Assembly (NCBI RefSeq): GCF_042186555.1
Contig: NC_133326.1
Coordinates: forward strand, 592,255,790 to 592,319,789
Source of the DNA: Aquarana catesbeiana
Taxonomy: Eukaryota; Chordata; Amphibia; Anura; Ranidae
Reading direction: 5' to 3'
Length of the DNA: 64,000 nucleotides
The position numbers were made by a program, and so were the translations under genes. The notes below the pieces were generated by a model. That model searched no databases. It was not told the origin of the DNA and saw only the letters and a list, made by a program, of their open reading frames with translations. Positions 41,472 to 52,266 of the stretch are shown piece by piece. Position 1 is the first letter of the stretch. Each line of letters opens with the position of its first letter.

Positions 41472-43126
41472 CAGTATCTCACAAAAGTGAGTACACCCCT
41501 CACATTTTTGTAAATATTTTATTAAATAAAATATTTTATTCTATCTTTTCATGTGACAACACTGGAGAAATTACACTTTGCTACAATGCAAAGTAGTGAG
41601 TGTACAGCTTGTATAACAGTGCAAATTTGCTGTCCCCTCAAAATAACTCAACACACAGCCATTAATGTCTAAACCACTGGCAACAAAAATGAGTAACCCC
41701 TAAATTAAAATGTCCAAATTGGGCCCAAAGCGTTAATATTTTGTGTGGCCACCATTGTTTTCCAGCACTGCCTTAACTCTCTTGGGCATGGAGGTCACCA
41801 GAGCTTCACAGGTTGCCACTGGAGTGCTCCTCTATTCCTCCATGACGACATCAGGGAGCTGGTGGATGTTAGAGACCTTGCACTCCTCCACCTTCCATTT
41901 GAGGATGCCCCACAGATGCTCAATAGAGTTTAGGTCTGGAGACATACTTGGCCAGTCCATCACCTTTACCCTCAGCTTCTTTAGCAAGGCAGTGGTCATC
42001 TTGGAGGTGTGTTTGGGGTCATTATCGTGTTGGAATACTTCCCTGTGGCCCTGTCTCTTAAGGGAGGGGATCATGATCTGCTTCAGTATGTCAAAGTACA
42101 TGTTGGCATTCATGGTTCCCTCAATGAACTGTAGCTCCCTAGTGACCGGCGGCACTCATGCAGCCCCAGACCATGACACTCCCACCAGCATGATTAACTG
42201 TAGGCAAGACACACTTGTCTTTGTATTCCTCACCTGGTTGCCGACACACATGCTTGACACCATCTGAACCAAATATGTTTATCTTGGTCTCATGAGACCA
42301 CAGGACATGCTTCCAGTAATCCATGTCCTTAGTCTGCTTGTCTTCAGCAAACTATTTGCGGCTTCCTTGTGAATCATCTTTAGAAGAGGCTTCCTTCTGA
42401 AATGACAGCCATGCAGACCAATTTGATGCAGTGTGCGGTGTATGGTCTTAGCACTGACAGGCTGACCCCCCACCCCTTCAACCTCTGCAGTAATGCTGGC
42501 AGCACTCATACGTCTATTTCTCAAAGACAACCTCTGGATATGACGCTGAGCACATGCACTCAACCCCTTTGGTCAACCATGGCGAGGCCTGTTCTGAGTG
42601 GAACCTGTCCTGTTAAACCACTGAATGGTCTTGGCCACCATGCTGCAGCTCAGTTTCAGGGTTTTGTCAATCTTCTTAAAGCCTAGGCCATCTTTATGTA
42701 GAGCAACAATTTCTTTTTTTCAGATCGACAGAGTTCATTGCCATGAGGTGCCATGATGAACTTCCAGTGACCAGTATGAGAGAGTGAGAGCAATAACACC
42801 AAATTGAACACACCTGCTCCCCATTCACACCTGAGGCCTTGTAACACTAATGATTCACATGACACCGGGGAGGGAAAATGGCTTATTGGGCCCAGTTTGG
42901 ACATTTTCACTTAGGAGTGTACTCACTTTTGTTGCCAGCGGTTTAGACATTAATGGCTGTGTGTTGAGTTATTTTGAGGGGACAGCAAATTTACACTGTT
43001 ATACAAGCTGTACACGCACTACTTTACATTATAGCAAAGTGTCATTTCTTCAGTGTTGTCACACGAAAAGATAGATTAAAATATTTACAAAAATGTGAGG
43101 GGTGTACTCACTTTTGTGAGATACTG
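41472..43126 (-). mobile_element. Tc1-type transposon, complete ends, dead transposase
   Basis: 1655 bp with ends CAGTATCTCACAAAAGTGAG on both sides, flanked by TA (41470-41471 and 43127-43128). The inverted repeats are long (about 210-230 bp, to about 41700 and from about 42910), with two transposase-binding-like direct repeats (GAGTACACCCC and GAGTAACCCC / GTGTACTCAC), the IR/DR layout of many fish and frog Tc1 elements. Confidence 0.92.
41733..42754 (-). pseudogene. Tc1 transposase, mutated
   Basis: Start at 42754 on the minus strand (MAPHGNELCRSEKKK), then a paired/HTH region (IVALHKDGLGFKKI ... TIQWFNRTGSTQNRP), a stop, QRHIQRLSLRNRR, and after a frameshift the DDE domain. The first catalytic Asp of WSDET is His here (WSHETKINIFGSDG, codon at 42292-42294). 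The second (QHDNDPKHTS) and the Glu (SPDLNSIEHLWGILK) remain. Further frameshifts lie near 42320 and 42145. It ends GGHTKY near 41736. Inactive. Confidence 0.88.
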
Positions 43127-43240
43127 TATATGCACACATATATATACATATGTACAAGCATACACACATATGCAAAGCCATAATAATGACCACCATAACC
43201 ACAATAAAAAATGTATAGAGAAATGGTATTGCATATGCAT

Positions 43241-43243
43241 ATA

Positions 43244-43290
<47 letters not shown>

Positions 43291-43293
43291 TTA
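43241..43293. repeat. (AAT)n microsatellite
   Basis: About 17 AAT/TAA units, imperfect at the right end. Confidence 0.95.
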
Positions 43294-43813
43294 GTAATAA
43301 TACCCACATGTAAAATACATATAGCCAGCCACAGGTCTGATAGAACATTGTTGGGGTGTGCAGATGGAGAACCCATGTACACATCACAACGACGTGCAAG
43401 TGTGCACGTATGCATGTGCATTCACACCAAATAAGCACATACACGAGAATGATACTACACTTCTCAATGAAGGGATAAATCGATAGATAAATGGACAAAT
43501 CTGATTGCATGGAGTTGTTAAGGGGTGTGTGTATAGATTAACCTTAGCAAAACGAAGTGTGTGTATCTCACTGAAGGGATGTATATGGTGCGTCCATATC
43601 AATTATTAGTAAATATATATCTATGCCAAAATGTGACTACGCTGAGGTAATACTACTAAGCACTATAAATAAGGTACTTCCTATGAGTGGAATAACGAAC
43701 AGTAGAACGGGACCATAAGGGTCCGCTGCAAAAGACGGGAAAAATGAAAAAAGGTTATAAACAACTAACTGATGATGTAAACCGAGAAAAAACATAATAG
43801 GCTATTTTAGGAG
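43294..43813 (-). other. Non-coding 3' part of the Penelope-like remnant
   Basis: Lies between the Pol stop and the Tc1 insertion. Short microsatellite-like ATAC/ATAT words. No gene seen. Confidence 0.4.
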
Positions 43814-44702
43814 GGTATGGACTTCTATCTCTTCGTTTAACCCTCCAGGTGCCAAAGTCCCTAAAGAGTAGATCCAGAAGGATTTCTGCTGGCATAAACG
43901 CTTGAATCATTCAGCCGCAGGAAACATCCCCGAAATGGGTTCTAGGACCCAGACCTTCAGGCCCAGGGTGGATTTTTTGTGTTGACATAGGAAGTGTTTG
44001 GGAACACTATGGTGGTCACGGCTCTTTTCAATAAATCGTCTGTGCTCACCAAAGCGTGCCCTAAGTGCTCTAATAGTCCTTCCTACATAAAGGAGCCCAC
44101 AGGGACAAGTAAGGCAGCATATAACAAATTCAGTGGAACAATTATAAAAATTATTGAACTAATAGGTCTTCCCTTTGGCTGTAAACGTTTTTTGCCCATG
44201 TTGAATGAATTGGCAGGTCAGGCAAAGTGGCTTTTTGCACTCATACATGCCAATTATTGGGATAAGTACTAAGTGAGTGGTTGTTGATTTTATGCACTTA
44301 AATTTTGCTGGGGGCAATCTTACTTTTGATGTTGTGGGCTTTGTGGTAGACTACTTTGTTCTTGAGGTGAGGATCCACGAAGTATGGGCCAGTGAGTGGC
44401 TAGAATTTTCTCCATCTTCTTAAATCTTGCATGGAACTGAGTGATGAAGCGTGTAGGTGGTCTGGTACCAGGGGTTTCCTGAGTACGGGAGATAGTGTTT
44501 GTCTGTCAATAATGTTTAAAGGCTTCCTCCACTAGAGGGACTGGGTAAGAAATTTTTGAGTGAGACGTTTATCATGGCTATCATAATCGGCATCCCTGGT
44601 GCAGTTTCTCCTAAGGCGGCAAAATTGGCTGCATAGGATATTGTTAACCCACCTTGGATGGTGGCAGCTGTTGAAATCGATGAAGGAGTTACCTGCTGTG
44701 GA
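43814..44702 (-). pseudogene. Penelope-like Pol C-terminus with GIY-YIG endonuclease
   Basis: Read on the minus strand: NSFIDFNSCHHPRWVNNI and QFCRLRRNCTRDADY (conserved region after the RT domain), then CKKPLCLTC, then ICCLTCPCGLLYVGRTIRAL and RARFGEHRRF (the GIY-YIG nuclease), then HSVPKHFLC, LKVWVLEPI, QQKSFWIYSLGTLAPGGLNE and a stop near 43814. In Penelope elements this nuclease nicks DNA to prime reverse transcription. Stops interrupt it (for example near 44158 and 43916) and the frame changes upstream. The RT core is missing. Confidence 0.8.
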
Positions 44703-45041
44703 GGCCTGTAGAAGGAGCTGATGCTCCAAGCGCGTAGCCTTTTATTCAGTTGTTTCTTCCCTGGTGTCTCTCTGCTTTCTGGTGATGTCATCTCCCTGCA
44801 CTCCACGGTGGGTCGGACCGACTTCCTGGTGGCCACAGGACTGATTGAGTCTCCCCCAGTCATCTGCCAGATCCATGGATGCTCGTTTTGGATGCTGATC
44901 TACACTTGCAGACACCACCATTTACAAATGAGCCTGTTTTTATGGTATTTGCTGTAAGTGCATTACTTACTTTGCTACTAAATCATATCTAATATACTAC
45001 ACTCAGGTTGGCGCTTTCTGTGTCTCTCCCCCTTCCTCAAT
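44703..45041 (-). repeat. Penelope-like inverted terminal repeat, right arm
   Basis: Partner of 39906-40244. It abuts the coding remnant directly: the repeat's AGGCCTCCACAGCAG runs into the coding stretch at about 44700. Confidence 0.85.
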
Positions 45042-45083
45042 ACAAAAACAATGGTCACAAGGTGACAGCATAATAAAAACCAA

Positions 45084-46670
45084 TTAACCACTTGAAGATC
45101 AAACCTATTATGAGACTTCCCGCCTGCCAGCAGTCATATGACGTTCTTGTTTTTGTGTATGTATATCTGAATGATGCCTGCAGCTACAGACATCATTCAG
45201 ATATCGTCTTTTTCAGGCGGCGATTCCCTACACCATAAGAATGATCATAGTGGCTGTTCCACCACTTGATCATTCTTACGGTCGGCAAAAGGGGATGTCC
45301 CCGCCCTTCGGTGCTTCTACCGACTCACCGCTTCCATCGGTGAGTCAGAGACAGGATCCACTGCCCCCGGATGTTTACCATAGAGATTTCTGGTGGACCA
45401 GATGGTCACCAGAGTCTCTATGATCATTCAGAGGCCGTGCACGATGTTATGACGTCATGCCCGGCCTGTGCATTTAAACAAATGGCACCGCCTCGTTTTT
45501 TAATTATTTTAGGCTTCCCAGCCTAGAGGTGAGATGTGGGGTCTTATTGAATCCAGATCTCACTGTAAAGAGAACCGATCATGCCATATTCCTATTATAA
45601 GGGATGTTTACATTCCTTGTAATAGGAGTAAAAGCGATCAAAATGTTTTATTTTTTTTAAAAAAGTGTCAAACTAAAAAATAAAATTAACGATAAAAATT
45701 TTTTTTAAAGTGCCCCTGTCAACGTGTGCTCGCATGTAGAAGCGAATGCATACGTAAGCCCCGCCCACATATGAAAACGGTGTTCAAATCACACATGTGA
45801 GGTATTGCAGCGAATGTTATGCTGCGTACACACGAGTGGACTTTTCGACCGGACTGGTCCAACGGACCGAGTCCTTCAGACAATTCGACCGTGTATGGGC
45901 TTCATCGGGCCTGCAGTGAACTTTTTCAGTCGAAAATCTGACAGACTTTAGATTTGGAACATGTTTCAAAACTTTCCGACGGACTCGAGTCCGGACGAAA
46001 AGTCCGCTCGTCTGTATGCTAGTCCGACGGACGAAAACCGACACTAGGGCAGCTATTGGCTCCTGGCTATCAACTTTCTTATTTTAGTCTGGTCGTACGT
46101 CATCATGTACGAATCTGTCAGACTTTGGTGTGATTGTGTGTAGGCAAGTCCGCCGAAAGTCCGTCGGATAGACTGTTGGACCAGTCCAGTCGAAAAGTCT
46201 GCTCGTGTGTACGCGGCATTAGAGTGAGAGCAATAATTCTAGCCCTAGACCTCCTCTGCAACTCAAAACATGTAACCAGTAAAAATTTTTAAAGCGTCGC
46301 CTATGTGGATTTTTAAGTACCAAAGTTTGGCACCATTCCACAAGCGTGTGCAATTTTGCAGCATGACATGTTAGGTATCTATTTACTCAGCGTAACTTCA
46401 TCTTTCATATTATGCAAAAAATTTGGGATAACTTTACTGTTTTTTTTTTTTTTTTAAATTACAAAACTTTCCAAAAAAAAGCATTTGACAAACTGCTTCG
46501 CAAATACCGTGTGAGATAAAAAGTTGCAACAACCACCATTGTATTCTCTATTCTTTGATAAAGAAACATATATAATGTTTGGGGGTTCTATGTAATTTTC
46601 TAGCAAAAAAAATATGATTTTTACATGTAGGAGAGAAATGTCAGAATTGGCCTGGGTGGCAAGTGGTTAA
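45084..46670 (+). mobile_element. TTAACCACTTG-ended non-autonomous repeat, with nested MITE
   Basis: Starts TTAACCACTTG and ends CAAGTGGTTAA, an 11-bp perfect inverted repeat. The interior has AT-rich tracts and a block with AGAAGCGAATGCATACG and CACATGTGAGGTATTGC. Interrupted at 45820-46218 by a TTA-flanked MITE. Two other copies are in the window: 31762-32044 and 50040-50630 plus 56212-56315. No coding capacity; the superfamily is not determined. Confidence 0.8.
45820..46218 (+). mobile_element. Palindromic MITE (family B) with TTA target duplication
   Basis: 399 bp. The left end TGCTGCGTACACACGAGTGG and the reverse complement of the right end TGCCGCGTACACACGAGCAG are flanked by TTA at 45817-45819 and 46219-46221. 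This is a Harbinger-type target, and the same family as 28376-28833. Confidence 0.88.
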
Positions 46671-46800
46671 GGTGCTTCGTCTTGAGGCACTTCTTTGTTG
46701 CCTTGGCCGTGTGTTTTGGGTCATTGTCATGCTGGAATATCCATCCACAACCTATTTCAAATACTTAGAGTTTGAGTTATCAATTACTTTTTTCCTCACT
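46671..46800 (-). pseudogene. Tc1 transposase scrap
   Basis: The plus-strand stretch TGTGTTTTGGGTCATTGTCATGCTGGAATATCC is the reverse of the Tc1 block encoding FQHDNDPKHT. It is frameshifted and only about 100 bp long. Confidence 0.55.
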
Positions 46801-46884
46801 GTACATTTGTGTGTAAAATGCAAAATCATTGGGAGGATTTGTACAGTGTCCAGAAGATGGCAGGACATAGAATACTCTTCATTA

Positions 46885-47076
46885 AGACCTCTTTCGAGTG
46901 CTTTCACACTGGGTTGGTGCGCTTGCAGGACAGGAAAAAAAGTCCTGCAACCAGCATCTTTGGGGCGGTGAAATGAATGGGTTTTGCCGAAGCGCCTGCA
47001 AAACGGGCGCTATTAACCCTTTCCTCGGTCGCTAGCGGGAGTTAAAAGCGCCCGCCGCCCCAGTGTGAAAGGGGTC
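46885..47076. mobile_element. Short MITE with TTA target duplication
   Basis: 192 bp. The left end AGACCTCTTTCGAGTGCTTT and the right end (reverse complement GACCCCTTTCACACTGGGG) are flanked by TTA at 46882-46884 and 47077-47079. The interior is GC-rich, with GCGCCCGC words. Confidence 0.7.
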
Positions 47077-47079
47077 TTA

Positions 47080-48060
47080 AGGTAATTTATTTGACAGGTG
47101 CTGTATTTACAAAAATGTATGTTTTACTGGAGCTCAGCTTTAAGTAAGAACTCCAGGAAAAATTAAAAAAAAAAAATCTGCTGGGTTACAAATAGTTAAA
47201 TCACAGGTGGTATATGTCACCTCCTGGATCACTGACTGTTATTTAGAATTTATTCACTTCATCACAAAGGACAGGGGGGCACACTTTGCAACTGGAAGAA
47301 AAGAGAGTTAACCTCCATTTATGGAAAGCCTTCTTCACAGTAAGAGCAGTGAGGATGTGGAATAGGCTCGATTGATAACTAGTTCTGGCCAGGTCAGTAG
47401 ATTGTTTTAAAAAAGAGCTGGATGTGCTATGTGGCAAAGTTCAGAAATCTTAGAACTGAATGGACAGAAATACAACTCCTTTTACTGGTAAGTTCCCTTT
47501 TCTATAATTTATCTGTGTATTTAGCTGTTTGCATGGATTTCAGTTTTAAGCAGGGTCAGGCATTAAATCTTGCCCCACAGTACAGTGACCAGGGAATAGG
47601 GGGGTATCAAATGAAGCCTGAACCTGAAATTAGACTAAAGGCTGTTTGTATTGATTTAGGATAACAAACAGCAAGTAGAAGGGGGGGGGGGGGCACAAAC
47701 TGAAAAAAGTTTATCCTTGCTTTAAGGTAAGCAAAGGTGTGATGATTTTTTTTCTTCGCTGTGAGATTCTTATGTTTATTATATACAAACTAAAAGGCAG
47801 AGAAATTAATTAAGGTAAACCATGGGCAATCTACATCTGGCTGAGATTCTGTGGTAGTGATTGAAACTCATTTATCAATGTGCAGCCTCTGTATATGACA
47901 AGGTCATTAAACACCGTTCAGTTGCTAATTTTTAAGCTTAGATTTTGAAGGTATCTTGAAAACAATATATCCTCTTTATTTTACTAACAGATTGAGTGCA
48001 CAGTTGTCATTAGAATGATCATTTTATGAATGATCCAGTTTCGCATGCAAGGTTTTTTAC
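47080..48060. other. Unannotated; repeat remnant and possible conserved block
   Basis: 47275-47440 has a GGAAGAAAAGAGAG ... GTGGAATAGGCTCGATTG ... AGTAGATTGTTTTAAAAAAG stretch that I recognise as a widespread amphibian repeat of unknown class. There is a G13 run at 47681. 47790-48045 is compact AT-rich sequence (AATTAATTAAGG, AAGGTCATTAAACACCG, TGATCATTTTATGAATGATC) with conserved-element texture. Confidence 0.4.
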
Positions 48061-48260
48061 AGTGGGGCAAAAAAGTATTTAGTCAGCCACCAATTGTGCA
48101 AGTTCTCCCACATAAAAGATGAGAGAGGCCTGTAATTGTCATCATAGGTATACCTCAACTATGAGGGACAAAATGTGGAAACAAATCCAGACAATCACAT
48201 TGTCTGATTTTTGAAAAAAATGATTTGCAAATTATGGTGGACATATGTCGACTTGTCTCT
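48061..48260 (+). mobile_element. Tc1 end (AGTGGGGCAAAAAAGTATTTAG type)
   Basis: ACAGTGGGGCAAAAAAGTAT followed by TAGTCAGCCACCAATTGTGC and AAGTTCTCCCACATAAAAGA is the well-known terminal region of a Tc1 family found in fish and amphibians. Only one end is present; no transposase. Confidence 0.75.
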
Positions 48261-48456
48261 CCATGGATTACGGGTAATTGTTCAGTGTTTTTGATTTAAT
48301 ATTTGATTTAATTTTTTTTGTTTTTGTCTATCATGCGTTTTTGTATATTTTGAGAGAGCAGAACACCTGATCAATTAGCAATGACTAAGCACAGGTGTGT
48401 AAAATGCGTTTGCTGAAGCCACATGAGATGTGTGTTTTTAATGGATTTGAAATAAA

Positions 48457-49354
48457 TAGGGTTGTCCCGATACCACTTTTTTAGGACCGAGTACAAGTAC
48501 CGATACTTTTTTTCAAGTACTCGCCGATACCGATTACCGATACTTTTTTTTTAATGTCACGTGACAGGTTTTTTTTTTTTTTTTTTTTTTTAACAGTGCT
48601 TGCTTTTTTTTTTGGGGGGGGGGGTGAACGTTGTATGTGTGTGTTATTTTTTTTTTTTTTACAATTTTTTTTTTTACAATAATATTTTTTTTATTCTTTA
48701 TTGTTTTTTTTTTTTTTTTTAATCAGCCCTTTTGGGGGGCTTTGGTGAGATATCAGGGGTCTTAGCAGACCTCTGATATCTCCCCCTTGAGACAGAGAAA
48801 GAGACCGAGGATAGAGATTCCCCAGTCCCTTTCTCTGCAGCGTCAGCTGCACTGAGAATGAATGGAGAGGAGACAGCGGCTTCTCTCCATTCATAAACTG
48901 ACACATTGTAATCACAGGAGATTACAATGTTTCAGTTATGTGAATAGACAGAGTCAGCTGACTCTATCCATACACAAAGGAAGGAGGAGGGGGAGGACGG
49001 AGGAACTGAGGGGGAGAACGGAGGGGACAGATAAGAAGAGCACTACGGAGGGGACAGCTGAGAGGGACAGATAAGGAGAGAGGAATGCAGGGGACAGCGG
49101 AGAGGCACAGAGGAACGGAGGGGGCACGGAGGAGGATTCAGTGACATACAGCTGTGACCGATCACAGCTGTATGTCACTAAAGCAGCTGAAAGCCGCTGG
49201 GGGAGAATCTTTGTATCTCCCCCATGCGCCGATCACAGCTGACTTCCAGGTATCGGTGGAAGCATCGGGAGCATTTGCCCGAGTACAAGTACTTGGGCAA
49301 ATGCTCGGTATCGGTGCCGATACCGATACTAGTATCGGTATCGGGACATCCCTA
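48457..49354. mobile_element. hAT-type non-autonomous element with 8-bp target duplication
   Basis: 898 bp from TAGGGTTGTCCCGATACC to GGTATCGGGACATCCCTA, imperfect inverted repeats, flanked by GAAATAAA at 48449-48456 and 49355-49362. An 8-bp duplication indicates hAT. Subterminal regions carry many ACCGATAC / GTATCGGT words. The interior has several T-runs (48570-48720), a G-rich segment and hairpins. No transposase. Confidence 0.9.
49140..49179. repeat. Perfect 18-bp hairpin inside the hAT element
   Basis: AGTGACATACAGCTGTGA (49140-49157), loop CCGA, and its exact reverse complement (49162-49179). Confidence 0.9.
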
Positions 49355-49362
49355 GAAATAAA

Positions 49363-50039
49363 TTACTATTTTTATGCTGGTCATTGCCTTTTTTTCTTTC
49401 ACATGCTCTGGCTGCAGACCAAGGCTGGCACCCAGAAATCATTTTAGCAGGAGAGATCCCATATTTCATCTGGAGCAGTGCAAGTTTTGTGCTTCAATTT
49501 GATTTATAAGGGACACTTATTTTCTATATGCTATTGTTTTAGTAGCATAGCAGTAGGCCCACATATTTTTAACCGAGCATAACCTACCCCCCTTCCCGAA
49601 TTTAACAATAACCAGGATAGACTAGAACCAAGTTAGGCATCCGACAACCACGTAGTCAGAGATCTGGTTGTATGACAGATTAGAAAGTACTAGTGACTAA
49701 GATGCACAGTAGATAGGCTGACTCCAAGTTTCAGTGCCACACTAAGGTTTCTACTGATGCAAAGCTGCATTTCAGGCTGGTTGGGCAACAGCTGGAGGGT
49801 CTCCTCACCTTATATTCAGGTCTTCTACACCAAGATGAACGCTGCATTATGATCGTCCTCAGGTGCCCCTGCAACTCGACTTTGTGCAACATTCATCTTG
49901 AGTAATCTCTGTTAATAACCTTATGTACCTGGGTATTTGTGCACAATTCCATCAGGACTCCTATCAGGCTCTTTGCTGATAATACCTTTGTTAGTTGGCG
50001 CCCACTCGTCTCCATGACACTGCTGGGCGGAAGTGACAT
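49363..50039. other. Unannotated
   Basis: No gene, tandem repeat or element end recognised. Confidence 0.4.
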
Positions 50040-50630
50040 CAAAACGTAACTTCCGCCCACGCCTCTTAAAGGCATATTTTTTACAATGTCATTTTTTTAA
50101 ATTACTTTTTTTTTTATTGCATTTTAGTGTAAATATGAGATCTGAGGTCTTTTTGACCCCAGATCTCATATTTAAGAGGTCCTGTCATGCTTTTTTCTAT
50201 TACCAGGGATGTTTACATTCCTGGAAATAGGAATAAAAGTGACACATTTTTTTAAAACAGTGTAAAAATAAATAAAATAATGTAAAATATATAATAAAAA
50301 TTAAAAAAATTAAAAAACCCCCGTCCCGACGAGCTCGCGCGCAGAAGCGAACGCATACGCGAGTAGCGCCCGCATATAAAAACGGTGGTGAAACCACACA
50401 TGTGAGGTATCACCGCGACCGGTAGTGCAAGAGCAATAATTCTAGTCCTAGACCTCCTCTCTAATGCAAAATATGCAACCTGTAGAATTTTTTAAACGTC
50501 GCCTGTGGAGATTTTTGAGGGTAAAAGTTTGACGCCATTCCACGAGCGGGCGCAATTTTGAAGCGTGACATGTTGGGTATCAATTTACTTGGCGTAACAT
50601 TATATTTCACAATATAAAAAAAATTGGGCT
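50040..50630 (+). mobile_element. TTAACCACTTG-family repeat, left part, interrupted by L1-C
   Basis: Shares AGATCTCATATTTA-type, AGGGATGTTTACATTCC, AGAAGCGAACGCATACG, CACATGTGAGGTATC and GTAACATTATATTTCAC with 45540-46430. It breaks at AAAAATTGGGCT, where L1-C begins. The right end continues at 56212-56315. Confidence 0.8.
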
Positions 50631-50774
50631 GGGGGCGTGGCCAGCAGCCGAGGTGAATGGCCGCAGTGTGAGAGAGCTCTGTCATCCACGGGCACACCGG
50701 AGCTCACAGAGCGACCCCAGAGCCTCTAAAAGCGGCGATTTTCATCTATATCAGGTTGGGCACACCCTGGGAAC

Positions 50775-51920
50775 ATGTCCAGGAAAAGAAAAGAAACCGG
50801 GAAGATCAGCAGGATGACGGACTTTTACATGTTTCCCCGCAGCACACAGGCCCAAGATGGCGTCGGTAAGCATAACGGCGGAGAGCGTGGCAGGCTCTCC
50901 AGCTACAACAACAGCAACACACAGCGCTCCATACTCCATCCTCACAAGGGACACAAGGGGAAACACACTAACTCCCAGACATCCTCCTCTTCGTCCAGCC
51001 CAGTCAAGGCAAAACAACAACACCTACAGGGAAATAACATGGCTGAGGAAGAAACAGACACATCTCTTAATGACACCAGGGAGCTCCAGGACTCCATCTT
51101 GGAATTTCCTACTAAAAACCAGCCGGTCATTGACACAACTTTAAAGGACATGCTAGTGTCCCTCCGTAGCACCCTCCATGCGGACATTTTAACCCTTACA
51201 AGTCATTTTAAAACAGAAATGAAAGCTGTCAACAACAGGGTTACTCATATAGAACACAAAATGGGAGAATTTGCGGGTGCCATAAATTAAGTGATTGACG
51301 CTCATAATGAAAAAGACGATGAAATACACCAACTAAAATCCAAATTGGCCGACCTCGAAGATCGTTCGAGGAGAAACAACATCAAAATCAGGGGGATACC
51401 TGAGACGGTAAAACCACCAGACCTAAACGCATACTTTCAGACTTTCCTGCAAGAAATGCTTCCTGACGCTACAGTGACAGATCTCTCTATAGACAGGATC
51501 CATAGACTGCCGAAACCTAAGCATTTACCTGATCATCTACCAAGAGACACAATAGCAAGGATTCACTTCTATCAAACTAAAGAGAAGTTTCTTCAATGCA
51601 TGAGAAATTCTGACAACGCACTACCATGCATTCAAGGCCTCTCCTTCTTTACTGATTTATCAGCATACACAATGCAAAGAAGGAAGAATTTGGCCACTAT
51701 CACCAAACCGTTGAGAAGCCACCACATCGCCTATAGATGGGCCTATCCAGCAAAACTGCTAATTACAAAAGATGGGAAAACGTTCCCTGTCCAGTCAGTG
51801 GAAGATGGCATATGGTTACTGAAGGAATGGGACATTCTAGACAAGGCGGAGGATCCACCATCAAGTGCCTCATCTCCACGTCCACATTTTCCAGCCTGGC
51901 CACAAGATGCAACTGACTGA
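50775..51920 (+). pseudogene. L1-C ORF1, one premature stop
   Basis: A 381-codon frame interrupted only by TAA at 51288-51290. The N-terminal part is Ser/Gln-rich and basic. The coiled coil covers the region around the stop (LVSLRSTLHADILTL ... HIEHKMGEFAGAIN, then DAHNEKDDEIHQLKSKLADLEDRS). It is followed by the RNA-binding domain (RRNNIKIRGIPETV ... DRIHRLPKP) and the C-terminal domain (KPLRSHHIAYRWAYPAKL). Domain order is as in L1 ORF1p. Met 50775 is the first Met of the frame. Confidence 0.88.
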
Positions 51921-52266
51921 GGCTAAAACTACACGTAACCACCAATTTACAAAGTTGTGCTCCGGTGCACCCGTGGAACCTTATTTAGTTCTCTTTTCGC
52001 TCCTGAGAAGTTACGGGATAATATCCAAACAGATTCAGTTGAATCGCTACATTTTTTGTTAATAACTTTTCTTTTTTACTTTTAATTGGAGATTTTTCAT
52101 TTTTGCTGTATTAATCTCTGATAAAATACCTTAACAGTTTCACAATATCTGGACTCTGGCTCACTGTTAAAGGAACTCTTACACAAGAAATCCTACTTTA
52201 ATATACATTTCAACAGGACTAACAACTCAAAAGGCCTTCCCAAACCCACTCCTCAAGATTAACATC
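51921..52266 (+). other. L1-C inter-ORF spacer
   Basis: 346 bp, T-rich in the middle, corresponding to 289-682 of L1-A. Confidence 0.65.

Noticed and set aside
43059..43510. Frames of 120-141 codons with poly-Ile / poly-Leu runs
   Set aside because: Translation of the AAT microsatellite and flanking repeats.
48862..49178. Glu/Arg-rich and Ser/Leu-rich frames inside the hAT element
   Set aside because: They come from a GGAGGGGACAG-rich low-complexity stretch, not a transposase.
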